62,244 nucleotides of DNA, from contig DWYB01000007.1 of the NCBI GenBank assembly GCA_019118885.1, positions 1-62,244 of the forward strand. Direction: 5' to 3'. The stretch comes from Candidatus Mediterraneibacter surreyensis (lineage in GTDB: Bacteria; Bacillota; Clostridia; Lachnospirales; Lachnospiraceae). The notes below the pieces were generated by a model. The model was not told the origin of the DNA, made no database searches, and saw only the letters and a list, made by a program, of their open reading frames with translations. Both the position numbers and the translations under genes were made by a program. How positions within the stretch are numbered: position 1 is the first letter of the stretch; each line of letters starts with the position of its first letter. Below are positions 34,977 to 43,854 of this stretch, piece by piece.

Positions 34977-37097
34977 TTATTTCCTGCGGAATATCCTTGT
35001 TATCCGATCCAGCAGCGACTGTTTTCCTTTCTTATGTGTCAAAGATGACGGTCTCCTTGCATTCAGAGCTTCTTTCATAAACGTCTCCTGTGCGTTCACT
35101 TTCTTTTCTCCCTGTACTTTTTTCCTGTATGTACCGTCGCTCAACATTTTTCTGGCTTTCACATTGTCGGAGAGCATTACATTCAGATCGTGCATCAGTC
35201 TCTTTCTGATCTTCGGATCAAAGATCGGGCATGCCACCTCCACACGTTTCTCGGTGTTTCTCGTCATCATATCTGCAGAGCCGATATAAACCTTTGCGTC
35301 ATCTCCCGTACCAAACACAAATACTCTGGGATGCTCCAGATACCGGCCTACAATGCTCGTCACCCTCACATTCTCGGTTCTTCCCGGGATCTCCGGAAGT
35401 ATACAGCAGATCCCGCGCACAATCAGATCAATCTTCACCCCCGCCTGAGACGCCTCAGATACCTTTCGTATGAAGTCCATATCCGTCAGAGAATTCATCT
35501 TCATAACAATCCGGCCGTGTTCGCCTTTTCGAATCTCCTCATCCATCAAAGACAAAACTCCGGGTTTCAGACTCGTGGGAGATACGAGCAGATGTTCATA
35601 TGTTCCATCCAGATTGCCGATGGACATATTCTTGAAAAACACAGCCGCATCTTCTCCGATTCCGTGATTGGATGTAATCAGGGAATAATCTGTATACATT
35701 TTTGCCGTCTTCTCATTATAATTTCCGGTTCCGACCTGCGTGATATATCGGATATCATTCTTAGTCCTGTACGTGATCAGGCAGAGCTTTGAGTGGACTT
35801 TATACCCTTCAAATCCGTAAAGGACACGGCATCCCGCCTCCTCCATCCGCTCGGACCAGTCAATGTTGTTCTGCTCGTCAAAGCGGGCTCTCAGCTCGAT
35901 CAGCACGGTGACTTCCTTGCCGTTTTCAGCCGCAGCGCAGAGATATTCCACCAGTCTCGCCTTTTTCGCAAGACGGTAAATCGTGATCTTGATGGTCATA
36001 ACCTCCGGATCGTACGCCGCCTCCCGAATGAGCTGGAGAAACGGATCCATACTCTCATACGGATAGGACAAAAGAACATCCTTATGCTTTACCTGCTCCA
36101 TCACGCTGCCGTCGGCAAGCGACGCGCAGGGCTGCGGAGTAAAAGGTGCATCGATCAAGGCCCGCTTCATGGAGTCAGGAATTTTATCGGCTATTGCAAA
36201 GATAAATCCCAGTTTCATCGGCATCTTTGTCCGGAAAATGCATGCCGGTGTGATCTTAAAGCGGTCGCAGAAATATTTCTCCATCTCCTTGCTCAGAGGC
36301 GAAGCTGTTTCAAGTCGGACAACCGCCATTCTTCTTCTCTTGTGCAGCGCCTCTTTCATAATGAAACGGAAGTCTTCATTGTCCGCATAAGCCTCGTCAT
36401 CCGGTGAAATATCTGCATTTCTCGTCACGCAGATATAATTCTTGTCCGAAACTTCGTATTTATCAAAAACAAGTTCCAGATATTCCATAATAACCTTTTC
36501 CATCCGGATATAGCGGATATCATGTCCCGGTAGATATAGTATGTCGGATATATACTGAGGCACAGGCACGATCCCCATCATCGTATTGCCGCCCAGCTTC
36601 AGATTTGCCACGACATAAATCTCTTTGTTCAGCAGGTGGGGGAACGGATGATTTGTATCTACGATCTGAGGAGACAGAACCGGCAGAACCTGTTCTTTGA
36701 AATACTTTTTTACATATTTCTTTTCCTGCTGTTCCAGTTCTTTCAGATCCAGACCGCAGACACCGTAGGGCTTTAACTGTTTCTTGATATCGGCATAAGT
36801 CTTGTCGCGTTCTTTATAAAGCGGAGCAACCGCCTGATAAATGGCGTCGAGTTGCTGCCTTGGCGTCATTCCCGATTTGGTGTCCAGCTTCTTATTGTCT
36901 ACAGCCGCCATGTCATAGAGACTTCCCACGCGGATCATGAAAAATTCGTCCAGATTGCTCGTAAAGATAGCGACGAATTTCATCCGCTCCATCAGCGGAA
37001 CCGTCTCATCCTTCGCTTCCTCAAGCACCCTCTGGTTAAACCGCAGCCATGACAGTTCCCTGTTCTGCGTGTAGTCCAGTATCTCCTGTTTTCCCAT
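34977..37097 (-). CDS. ppk1: Polyphosphate kinase 1
   Basis: This 706-residue enzyme polymerises ATP gamma-phosphate into polyphosphate. The four-domain layout is complete: N-terminal ELSWLRFNQRVLEEA, head domain, and two phospholipase-D-like halves with the autophosphorylated His in GYKVHSKLCLI (near 440) and the second His in YLEHPRVFVFGTG (near 590), then IGSADMMTRN. The C-terminal tail is basic. It sits between galM and the patatin gene on the same strand. An exopolyphosphatase is not in the window. Confidence 0.97.
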   Translation of the reverse strand: MGKQEILDYTQNRELSWLRFNQRVLEEAKDETVPLMERMKFVAIFTSNLDEFFMIRVGSLYDMAAVDNKKLDTKSGMTPRQQLDAIYQAVAPLYKERDKTYADIKKQLKPYGVCGLDLKELEQQEKKYVKKYFKEQVLPVLSPQIVDTNHPFPHLLNKEIYVVANLKLGGNTMMGIVPVPQYISDILYLPGHDIRYIRMEKVIMEYLELVFDKYEVSDKNYICVTRNADISPDDEAYADNEDFRFIMKEALHKRRRMAVVRLETASPLSKEMEKYFCDRFKITPACIFRTKMPMKLGFIFAIADKIPDSMKRALIDAPFTPQPCASLADGSVMEQVKHKDVLLSYPYESMDPFLQLIREAAYDPEVMTIKITIYRLAKKARLVEYLCAAAENGKEVTVLIELRARFDEQNNIDWSERMEEAGCRVLYGFEGYKVHSKLCLITYRTKNDIRYITQVGTGNYNEKTAKMYTDYSLITSNHGIGEDAAVFFKNMSIGNLDGTYEHLLVSPTSLKPGVLSLMDEEIRKGEHGRIVMKMNSLTDMDFIRKVSEASQAGVKIDLIVRGICCILPEIPGRTENVRVTSIVGRYLEHPRVFVFGTGDDAKVYIGSADMMTRNTEKRVEVACPIFDPKIRKRLMHDLNVMLSDNVKARKMLSDGTYRKKVQGEKKVNAQETFMKEALNARRPSSLTHKKGKQSLLDRITRIFRRK

Positions 37098-37132
37098 ATC
37101 TCTGTCTCCTTATTATATTTGATCGCCACCGT

Positions 37133-37996
37133 TTAGCCCTCAAGATATGCCAACAGATCATCCATCCTGTGTTCCATATAACTGTATCCATGTTCATAGA
37201 AAGCTTCCAGCGACTCTTTGTTTCTCTCCAGCCTGGAGACCGGCTTCATCTGAGGTCTCAGAACGAAGATCTCACCGCTTTTTTCAAGCTGGTCGATATG
37301 ATTCATCATCTTATTGTACTCAAAGCTTCTCCGGAATATGGTACGGATCAGATTCGGATAAGACTTATATGCTCTCTTATAGACTCTCTGCAGCGCAGGA
37401 GAAATCACTTTCTTGCGATATCCCCGATTCTTTGTGAGAATTACGACTATCTTCTCATTTCCGATCTTCTGCGCATGTCTGACCGGAACAGAATCCGCCA
37501 GTCCGCCGTCCAGATACGGAATATCATCGACATTTACAATCGGCGTCAGAAGCGGCATGCTGCAGGACGCTCTGCATATCTTCATCAGCCTCTCCCTGTC
37601 ATGATCCTCCGTCATATATTCAGCTTTTCCTGTTATGCAGTTTGTCGTCACAATCTCACAGGTGATATCCGATCCAAAATACGTATCATAATCAAAGGGA
37701 ATCAGTTCATTCGGATATTTGTCAAAGATAAGATCCATATTCATGACACTCTTTTCTCTTACAAACTCCCTGAGCCCATAATAGTAATTTCCGTTCTTGT
37801 CCTCAGGTATCATACAGTTTCTTGTCCTCCGCGGCTGCTTCGACACATAGCCGACGGCATTGCATGCGCCTGCTGAAACTCCGATCACATGCGACATATA
37901 CAGATCCTGATCCATCAGATAATCAAGAGCCCCCGATGTAAAGACGCCCCGGGTGGCTCCTCCTTCCAGAACAAGTGTTGCCTTCTTTATCGCCAT
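37133..37996 (-). CDS. Patatin-like phospholipase
   Basis: This 287-residue protein has the oxyanion loop EGGATRGVF (near 10), the nucleophile Ser in GVSAGA near 40 and the catalytic Asp in DGGLADS near 163, i.e. the Ser-Asp dyad of patatin-like acyl hydrolases (YjjU/RssA group). It would hydrolyse phospholipids or acyl-CoA; the cellular role is unknown. The ATG at 37996 is preferred to the longer in-frame start at 38056, which would run into the R1 repeat; GAGAGG precedes it. Confidence 0.9.
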   Translation of the reverse strand: MAIKKATLVLEGGATRGVFTSGALDYLMDQDLYMSHVIGVSAGACNAVGYVSKQPRRTRNCMIPEDKNGNYYYGLREFVREKSVMNMDLIFDKYPNELIPFDYDTYFGSDITCEIVTTNCITGKAEYMTEDHDRERLMKICRASCSMPLLTPIVNVDDIPYLDGGLADSVPVRHAQKIGNEKIVVILTKNRGYRKKVISPALQRVYKRAYKSYPNLIRTIFRRSFEYNKMMNHIDQLEKSGEIFVLRPQMKPVSRLERNKESLEAFYEHGYSYMEHRMDDLLAYLEG

Positions 37997-38054
37997 GATG
38001 CTTAACCTCTCTTCTATAATAAATAATCTGTCTGTTTCGCTAACCTGTATTTTC

Positions 38055-38213
38055 ACAGTTCACCCGCGCCACTCGCAAAGACGCACTTACGTGCTTACCG
38101 CGGCTGTCGCCGCTTCTTTGCTCGTATTCTGGCGCTCACTCCGCCCATACAGAGCCGGGCTGCTCCTTATGCAAGCATAAAGCCTCCCGGCCCTGCATGG
38201 GCGGGTGAACTGT
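38055..38213 (-). repeat. Structured intergenic repeat R1, copy 2 (reverse orientation)
   Basis: This 159-bp copy is bounded by ACAGTTCACCCGC and its exact complement. Read on the minus strand it keeps TTTATGCTTGCATAAG, GAGCGCCAG, AGCAAAGA, GCGGC/GCCGC, GCAC/GTGC, CTTTGC and GTGGCGCGGG in the same order as copy 1. Several stems have changed on both sides: GTTCACCC/GGGTGAAC here against GTTCAGCC/GGCTGAAC, and CGCCCAT/ATGGGCG here against CATCTGAT/ATCAGATG. It fills the gap between the divergent patatin and ABC-F genes. The rest of the gap (38214-38345) holds the ABC-F promoter region only. Confidence 0.8.
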
Positions 38214-38345
38214 TACTCATACATTATATACCGTTTTCCCGGTTTCGGAAACCCCTTGCCTTTTTATGGGTATCCATGGTAATATATGCGGTGATGCGTA
38301 ATCAGTTTCAAAGATTCAGTTTTTAATGTTTAAGGAGATATCAGT

Positions 38346-39980
38346 ATGATCAGTGCAAACAATGTGACGCTGCGCGTAGGTAAGAAAGCGCTTTTTGAGG
38401 ATGTCAACATCAAGTTCACGGAAGGCAACTGCTATGGTCTCATCGGTGCCAACGGAGCCGGTAAGTCTACTTTTCTGAAGATCTTATCCGGACAGCTCGA
38501 GCCGACAAAGGGTGAAGTTGCCATCACTCCGGGTGAAAGATTATCTTTCCTGCAGCAGGATCATTTTAAATATGACGAGTATCTGGTTCTTGACACAGTC
38601 ATCATGGGAAACGCCAGACTTTACGAGATTATGAAAGAAAAAGAAGTCATCTACGCAAAGGAAGATTTCACGGACGAAGACGGGATCAAGGCAAGCGAGC
38701 TCGAGGCGGAATTCGCTACTATGAACGGCTGGGAGGCGGAATCTGACGCCGCTTCTCTTTTAAACGGACTGGGAATCGACACAGAGCTTCATTATAAATA
38801 TATGAAAGATCTGACCGGACCGGAAAAGGTAAAAGTACTGCTTGCACAGGCGCTGTTCGGCAATCCGGACATTCTGCTTCTCGACGAGCCGACTAACCAT
38901 CTGGATCTGGACGCCATCGCGTGGCTGGAAGAGTTCCTGATCAATTTCGACAATACTGTGATCGTAGTATCCCATGACCGTTACTTTTTAAATAAGGTAT
39001 GTACACAGATCGCGGACATCGATTATGGAAAGATCCAGCTTTACGCCGGAAACTATGACTTCTGGTATGAGTCCAGTCAGCTCCTCATTCGTCAGATGAA
39101 AGAGGCCAACAAGAAAAAGGAAGAAAAAATCAAGGAACTGCAGGAATTCATCTCCCGGTTCAGCGCCAACGCTTCCAAGTCCAAACAGGCTACATCAAGG
39201 AAACGTGCACTTGAAAAGATTCAGTTAGATGAGATCAAACCGTCCAGCAGAAAGTATCCCTACATCGACTTCCGACCGAACCGTGAGATCGGAAACGAGG
39301 TACTCACAGTGGAAGGTCTCTCCAAGACGATCGACGGCGAGAAAATTCTTGACAATATCAGCTTTACGCTTGGTCACGATGACAAAGTCGCTTTCGTTGG
39401 CAGCAATGAGCTTGCCAAGACCGTACTTTTCAAGATCCTGATCGGCGAGATGGAACCGGATGAAGGCACATACAAATGGGGAGTGACCACTTCTCAGGCG
39501 TACTTCCCGAAAGATTTCGGAGGAGAATTTGACAGCGACTACAATATCACCGAATGGCTCACTCAGTATTCCGAAGAAAAAGACGTCACATATGTCCGCG
39601 GCTTTCTCGGCCGTATGCTCTTTTCAGGAGAGGATGGAGTCAAGAAGCTGAAAGTATTATCCGGTGGTGAGAAAGTACGCTGCCTGCTCTCTAAGATGAT
39701 GATCTCGGGCGCCAATGTTCTGATTCTTGACGAGCCTACCAATCATCTTGATATGGAAGCTATTACTGCTCTCAACAATGGAATGATCAAATTCCCGGGA
39801 GTACTTCTCTTCACATCAAGAGACCATCAGATCGTCCAGACGACAGCCAACCGTATCATGGAGATCGTACCGGGCGGACACCTCATCGACAAGATCACTA
39901 CTTATGACGAGTATCTTGAAAGCGATGAGATGGCAAGGAAAAGACAGACATACTCTGTACAGACAGAGGAGAATGACTAA
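38346..39980 (+). CDS. ABC-F family ATP-binding protein
   Basis: This 544-residue protein has two ABC ATPase domains and no membrane segment. The first has Walker A GANGAGKST and Walker B ILLLDEPTNHLD. The second has a modified Walker A (GSNELAKTV), the signature LSGGEKVRC and ILDEPTNHLD. A charged helical linker near 240-300 (RQMKEANKKKEEKIKELQEF) joins them. ABC-F proteins act on the ribosome exit site; the YbiT-like pattern suggests a housekeeping translation factor, not a known resistance protein. The altered second Walker A (Glu in place of Gly, Ala before Lys) is typical of this subgroup. Confidence 0.93.
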   Translation: MISANNVTLRVGKKALFEDVNIKFTEGNCYGLIGANGAGKSTFLKILSGQLEPTKGEVAITPGERLSFLQQDHFKYDEYLVLDTVIMGNARLYEIMKEKEVIYAKEDFTDEDGIKASELEAEFATMNGWEAESDAASLLNGLGIDTELHYKYMKDLTGPEKVKVLLAQALFGNPDILLLDEPTNHLDLDAIAWLEEFLINFDNTVIVVSHDRYFLNKVCTQIADIDYGKIQLYAGNYDFWYESSQLLIRQMKEANKKKEEKIKELQEFISRFSANASKSKQATSRKRALEKIQLDEIKPSSRKYPYIDFRPNREIGNEVLTVEGLSKTIDGEKILDNISFTLGHDDKVAFVGSNELAKTVLFKILIGEMEPDEGTYKWGVTTSQAYFPKDFGGEFDSDYNITEWLTQYSEEKDVTYVRGFLGRMLFSGEDGVKKLKVLSGGEKVRCLLSKMMISGANVLILDEPTNHLDMEAITALNNGMIKFPGVLLFTSRDHQIVQTTANRIMEIVPGGHLIDKITTYDEYLESDEMARKRQTYSVQTEEND

Positions 39981-40030
39981 TTTTTTAATTTCAGGGTTTT
40001 CATTTACCCTCAACTCTGGTATAATATAAA

Positions 40031-40060
40031 AGCTGCGGGTACTCACGGGCATCCGCAGCT
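40031..40060. other. Hairpin between the ABC-F gene and the tRNA
   Basis: AGCTGCGG and CCGCAGCT form a stable stem ten bases before the tRNA. It lacks a T-run, so it may be part of the tRNA precursor leader rather than a terminator. A TATAAT lies just before it (40019-40024). Confidence 0.5.
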
Positions 40061-40070
40061 CATATAGAAT

Positions 40071-40156
40071 GGAGTCGTATCGAAGTGGTCATAACGGGGC
40101 GCACTCGAAATGCGTTTGCCCTCCGGGGCACGAGGGTTCGAATCCCTCCGACTCCG
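40071..40156 (+). tRNA. tRNA-Ser (anticodon CGA)
   Basis: The 86-nt sequence folds as a tRNA. The acceptor stem is GGAGTCG/CGACTCC with G as discriminator base. The anticodon arm is GCGCA-CTCGAAA-TGCGT with anticodon CGA. A long class II variable arm (near TTGCCCTCCGGGGCAC) and a T arm GAGGG-TTCGAAT-CCCTC complete it. The long variable arm and CGA anticodon identify a serine tRNA reading UCG. CCA is not encoded. A strong terminator follows. Confidence 0.95.
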
Positions 40157-40161
40157 CTATC

Positions 40162-40198
40162 AAAAAATCCGGAAACCTGTATGGTTACCGGATTTTTT
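40162..40198. terminator. Bidirectional terminator (tRNA-Ser / phosphoesterase)
   Basis: AAAAAATCCGG and CCGGATTTTTT form a perfect stem with inner pairing AACC/GGTT. The flanking A and T runs let it act for the tRNA on the plus strand and for the phosphoesterase gene, whose stop overlaps it, on the minus strand. Confidence 0.88.
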
Positions 40199-40764
40199 CA
40201 TACATTTTCTGTCGTGAGCACACCATTCCGGTGCAGCCACTTAAAGTTTCTGTTATTCTCCACCAGCTCGTCAAATGTGACCGGCATAAAGCCGTTAATA
40301 TCCGTTCCGGCGTTGAGCACATTATCTCGGTCCACCAACAAAGGCCAGTAATCCGCCCTTGTATCATTGTGAATATGTCCGTGGATCATATAGGATCTTT
40401 GAGCGTGCTTCCATGTGACCATGGGATAGTGGCACAAGGTAATGGCATGCTGCCCGTCGGTTGTTTCAAGGAACTTGTCAATGCTTTCAAAATATCTCGA
40501 AATATCCGCCTTTGTCATCCATGAGCCGTCGTGATTGCCCACGATCAGACGCTTCTTCCCTTTGAGCCGCTTCAGGATTTCTTCAAAATTGACTGACCGG
40601 AAAAACATATCGCCAAGGATATATACGATGTCGTTACCCTTTACACGACTGTTCCAGTTTTCTATCAAGGCTTCATCCATTTCTGCGGCACAGGAGAAAG
40701 GACGGCTGCAAAAGCGGATAACATTTTCATGCCCGAAATGGGTATCCGCAGTAAAATAAATCAT
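40198..40764 (-). CDS. Calcineurin-like metallophosphoesterase
   Basis: This 188-residue protein has the metallophosphoesterase motifs in order: DTHFGH (near 6), LGDMFF, GNHDGSW (near 70), CHYP (near 115) and HGHIH (near 128). It is the small cytoplasmic type acting on phosphodiesters or phosphomonoesters of unknown identity. The ATG at 40764 follows GAAGGAG and is preferred to an in-frame start 13 codons upstream. Confidence 0.88.
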   Translation of the reverse strand: MIYFTADTHFGHENVIRFCSRPFSCAAEMDEALIENWNSRVKGNDIVYILGDMFFRSVNFEEILKRLKGKKRLIVGNHDGSWMTKADISRYFESIDKFLETTDGQHAITLCHYPMVTWKHAQRSYMIHGHIHNDTRADYWPLLVDRDNVLNAGTDINGFMPVTFDELVENNRNFKWLHRNGVLTTENV

Positions 40765-40850
40765 GTTGATTTTCTCCTTCCGCCAAGTCATGATAATTAT
40801 CATATACGGTTTGGGACTCTATGTCAAACGTGTAATTCCTTCCATTTCTA

Positions 40851-40883
40851 TATTCGACTTTATTGGTCGAAAATAGTCGAACA
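40851..40883. promoter_or_regulatory. Three Spo0A-box-like sites upstream of the Spo0A-C gene
   Basis: TATTCGACTT (40851-40860, reverse), TTGGTCGAAA (40863-40872) and TAGTCGAACA (40874-40883) each resemble the 0A box core TGTCGAA; the last two cores are one helical turn (10 bp) apart. They precede the promoter of the gene at 40970. They may be bound by Spo0A or by the encoded Spo0A-C protein itself. Confidence 0.6.
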
Positions 40884-40969
40884 TTTCACCTTGTATGACA
40901 AAATCTTACATTTTACGATATTATAGGTGTTCCAGAGAACAGGGACCTCAAATTGGAGAGGACACTTAT

Positions 40970-41416
40970 ATGGATTACGAAAAAATTATAATTAATACTC
41001 TGGATTCCTTTGGAGTCAGCCGATCTTACACAGGATACAACTATGTAGTACACGGCCTCCTTCTCATCCTTGAAGATGACGAACGCATCGAACGTATTAC
41101 AAAGACTTTATATCTGGATATTGCAACGCATTTCCATACAAACTGGACATGCGTTGAAAAGAATATACGAACGATCGTGAACTGCGTATGGAATTCACAT
41201 AATATAGAACTCCTCGAAATCATTTTCAACAGGACAAATCGTAATAAAAAGCCAACAAACAAAGAATTTTTGAAATACATGTACGACTATATCATACAGG
41301 CAGGAAGCGAAGTGCGGATCCTGGACAAATCTATTCCCGTCATATGCCCTATCTCCAACGGTTACTGCGCGGCGCTGAGTGCTTTCTATATCAGACTGTC
41401 CAAAATGGTAAAATGA
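40970..41416 (+). CDS. Spo0A C-terminal (DNA-binding) domain protein lacking a receiver
   Basis: Residues 1-110 of this 148-residue protein match the sporulation factor Spo0A effector domain: IIINTLDSFGVSRSYTGYNYVVHGLLLILED, then DIATHFHTNWTCVEKNIRTIVNCVWN, and KPTNKEFLKYMYDYI. The phosphoacceptor receiver domain is missing; translation starts directly at the effector domain after TTGGAGAGG. A C-terminal extension (ILDKSIPVICPISNGYC) is not part of the family. Such stand-alone domains would bind 0A-like DNA without phosphorylation control. Its own upstream region carries three such motifs. Confidence 0.82.
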   Translation: MDYEKIIINTLDSFGVSRSYTGYNYVVHGLLLILEDDERIERITKTLYLDIATHFHTNWTCVEKNIRTIVNCVWNSHNIELLEIIFNRTNRNKKPTNKEFLKYMYDYIIQAGSEVRILDKSIPVICPISNGYCAALSAFYIRLSKMVK

Positions 41417-41424
41417 ACAAAAAA

Positions 41425-41457
41425 GAGTTTCCGAACAATGTATATATTCAGAAACTC
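41425..41457. terminator. Terminator between convergent genes
   Basis: GAGTTTC and GAAACTC with inner GAA/TTC pairing form a stem; on the minus strand it ends in TTTTTT, terminating the gene at 41485-41964, and it also follows the Spo0A-C gene. Confidence 0.75.
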
Positions 41458-41484
41458 TCCATGTTTTATTTATATATCTCAGGA

Positions 41485-41964
41485 CTAGTATCTGCACATT
41501 ACGACAACCTTCTGCGGCGTCGTCTGTGCAGGAATACTGAACGTTGTAGTCGTGTAATATACAAGCAGTTCCGAATTTTCCGGTCTGCAGGTATAAGGCT
41601 GCCCGTTCTGCGTCACCACATTTGTCATCGGACCAATGTTGATCTGCAGGGAATTGTCCGCGGATATAAGCTCATCATTAAAATAATCCAGCAGGACCTG
41701 CTGCCCTCTTCTCAGCGATGTAATGATCTCCGCCCGGTATTGTGGCGGATATACTGCCGGCGTGGGCAGGTTTGTGTCGTAAAACGCCGCTATCCTCATT
41801 CCCGGACGAAGCCGTACATTGTCAACGACCATCGTATCCCCCGACACAACCACATTCACGATATTGGAATCGCTGATAACGGAAACCATCATAGCACAGC
41901 AGTCGTCGCCCCTGTTGATCTCCCGGATGATTCCCTCCACTTTTTCAAAACTTTCATATGCCAT
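41485..41964 (-). CDS. Conserved hypothetical protein, beta-rich
   Basis: This 159-residue protein has no motif I recognise. Its sequence alternates short beta-strand-like stretches with Gly, Pro and Asp turns (VEGIIREINRG; IVNVVVSGDTMVVDNVRLRPGMRIAAFYD; NGQPYTCRPENSELLVYYT). This suggests an OB-like or small beta-barrel fold. No signal peptide or membrane segment is present. The ribosome binding site GAGGAG and the terminator after the stop indicate a real single gene. It is probably cytoplasmic. Confidence 0.7.
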   Translation of the reverse strand: MAYESFEKVEGIIREINRGDDCCAMMVSVISDSNIVNVVVSGDTMVVDNVRLRPGMRIAAFYDTNLPTPAVYPPQYRAEIITSLRRGQQVLLDYFNDELISADNSLQINIGPMTNVVTQNGQPYTCRPENSELLVYYTTTTFSIPAQTTPQKVVVMCRY

Positions 41965-42020
41965 AACAGAAAGAACTCCTCTTATTTTATCTTTCTATTA
42001 TATTATGCATATCATATCAT

Positions 42021-42794
42021 TCAGTGTCTCTCTTCCATATCACTGTATATTTCGCAGAATCTTGCCGATGTGGATACCGGTTCGTTTCCGAGGACAAGGT
42101 GCGACACATCCCCGAGCTTCAATCCCCGGAAACATGCGATCCCTTTCTCCCGTTCCTCAGTCACCACCTCAGTTACCGACGTAGGAGCCAGCGCCAGGCA
42201 GTGCCAGAGAAGAAACGGGGAAATTCCCCACAAATGTGCAAGCAGCACACATGTAATACCGAAATGGCAGAAAAATGTAACCGTTTCTCTGCTCTCCTTC
42301 TCCACCCGGTAGCACTTTCCTTCCCTTACATATCCGTATCCGGCAAGGAGACGATCAAATTCCGATGTCACCTGATCATATATCTCCACCGTATCCGAAT
42401 TCCTGCATATATCCGATTCTCTCCATTTCTCCGGATCCATGCATTCACTGTGCTCCGCCCAATAGGACGGCACTATATCCCACACAATCCTGGATGTATA
42501 ACTGCCATACTGGGAAACAGTATTCGGATACGCACTGCGAAGCCATGTTACTTTGCTCAGATCGATCTTTGCAGGGAATTCTTTCAGCCATTCCAGCGTC
42601 TCTGCCGTGATCCCCAGCTTTTTCATGCTGTAATCCGCCGTTGCCTGCGCCCTGCCAAGTGGTGAGACATAGCAGGAGCCAAGATTCATCTCTGACGCGC
42701 GTTCCGCCAGAAGGGCCGCTTCCCTGTGTCCTTTCTCGGTGAGTGTGTCATGCACATAATCCGGATCTCCATGCCGGATGAATAATAATCTCAT
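42021..42794 (-). CDS. Histidine phosphatase family protein
   Basis: This 257-residue protein begins with the phosphohistidine motif LLFIRHGDPDY (RHG at residues 8-10), with an acid/base region and the second His in VTFFCHFG near 192. It belongs to the phosphoglycerate mutase-like branch (phosphatase or mutase); the substrate is undetermined. AAGGAG precedes the ATG at 42794. The esterase gene upstream ends 48 bases before, so they may share a transcript. Confidence 0.88.
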   Translation of the reverse strand: MRLLFIRHGDPDYVHDTLTEKGHREAALLAERASEMNLGSCYVSPLGRAQATADYSMKKLGITAETLEWLKEFPAKIDLSKVTWLRSAYPNTVSQYGSYTSRIVWDIVPSYWAEHSECMDPEKWRESDICRNSDTVEIYDQVTSEFDRLLAGYGYVREGKCYRVEKESRETVTFFCHFGITCVLLAHLWGISPFLLWHCLALAPTSVTEVVTEEREKGIACFRGLKLGDVSHLVLGNEPVSTSARFCEIYSDMEERH

Positions 42795-42841
42795 TTTCCT
42801 TCTCCTTTTGTAAACAGGTCTATGTTCTCCATATGAATACT

Positions 42842-43837
42842 TCAGGATTTCCGCCATATTTTTTCAAGCCAGAGTTCTGCCATACGCGGCCATATGCCCA
42901 CTTCTCCCAGTGTTTCTCTGATCCGGTCCTTTTCCTCAGCGGTCCACTTCTCTTTCTTCTGTCCGGACAGGCCGAATTCTTCAGCGATCCGCCGCCCCTG
43001 TTCCGGCGGATATTTTGTTCTGCCCGCTGTGACAGCGTCAGACAGACGGCGGATCTGCTCCAGCGTATAAGGCACCCCGAAGTCTCTTTCCAGCCAGGTC
43101 TCTGTGGCCACAGACATACCGTGCACTCCCTCTGAGAAAACATGATGGGCGAACTTCACTCCTGTCCTCCGGCACGCCATGGCATAGAGATAGCTGTTCT
43201 CCACCGGAACCGATGTATCTGTCGCAGTCTGCCACAGAAAACAGGGAGGAGTATCCTCCGTCACGTAATGTTCAAGAGACATGTATCTTAGCTTCTTTGC
43301 ATCAGGATTGCCGCCGAGAAGCGCCGTCATGGAATCTCTGTGAGCATATTTTCCTGATGTGATCACAGGGTAACACAGGATCGCCGCATCCGGCCTGGCG
43401 GATACCGTTCGGTATCCGGGATCCTTTTCCGTAATATCCATATAATGCACACACAAAGAAGCACAAAGATGTCCGCCTGCTGAAAACCCGCACAGAGCGA
43501 TCCTGTCCGGATCTATGGAATATATATCCGAACGCTTACGGATCAAACGCACCGCGCGGGCAATATCACGGAGCGGCTGAAGATCCAAAGGCTCGTCCAG
43601 AAGATTGATCGTGTAAGTCAGCACAAACACATTGCAGCCGGCTCCGTAGAATTCCTCGGCCGGAAGCTGTGCCTCTGATGGAGACACTTTCCGGTATGCG
43701 CCTCCCGGCACAACGATCATAGCCGGATGTATCTTACTGTCTTCATGAATATAGCTGGTCAGGAAAGGTACAAATCCATATGCGTCAGGATAATCATACT
43801 CTTCTCCCCGCCACAGAGTTATCTTCTCGCCCTGCAA
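42842..43837 (-). CDS. Alpha/beta hydrolase, acetyl-xylan-esterase-like
   Basis: This protein of about 331 residues has VVPGGAYRKVSPSEA (oxyanion region), the nucleophile in CGFSAGGHLCAS near 115, and a late His in EGVHGMSV near 245. This is the BD-FAE/acetylesterase pattern that removes acyl groups from sugars. No signal peptide is seen. GGAGGAG is correctly spaced for a TTG start at 43837; a GTG two codons earlier is the alternative. It is followed by the histidine phosphatase gene. Confidence 0.86.
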   Translation of the reverse strand: MQGEKITLWRGEEYDYPDAYGFVPFLTSYIHEDSKIHPAMIVVPGGAYRKVSPSEAQLPAEEFYGAGCNVFVLTYTINLLDEPLDLQPLRDIARAVRLIRKRSDIYSIDPDRIALCGFSAGGHLCASLCVHYMDITEKDPGYRTVSARPDAAILCYPVITSGKYAHRDSMTALLGGNPDAKKLRYMSLEHYVTEDTPPCFLWQTATDTSVPVENSYLYAMACRRTGVKFAHHVFSEGVHGMSVATETWLERDFGVPYTLEQIRRLSDAVTAGRTKYPPEQGRRIAEEFGLSGQKKEKWTAEEKDRIRETLGEVGIWPRMAELWLEKIWRKS

Positions 43838-43854
43838 AACCACTCCTCCACTAC

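Noticed and set aside
40031-40060. Terminator of the ABC-F gene
   Set aside because: The hairpin has no following T-run; recorded as a hairpin only.
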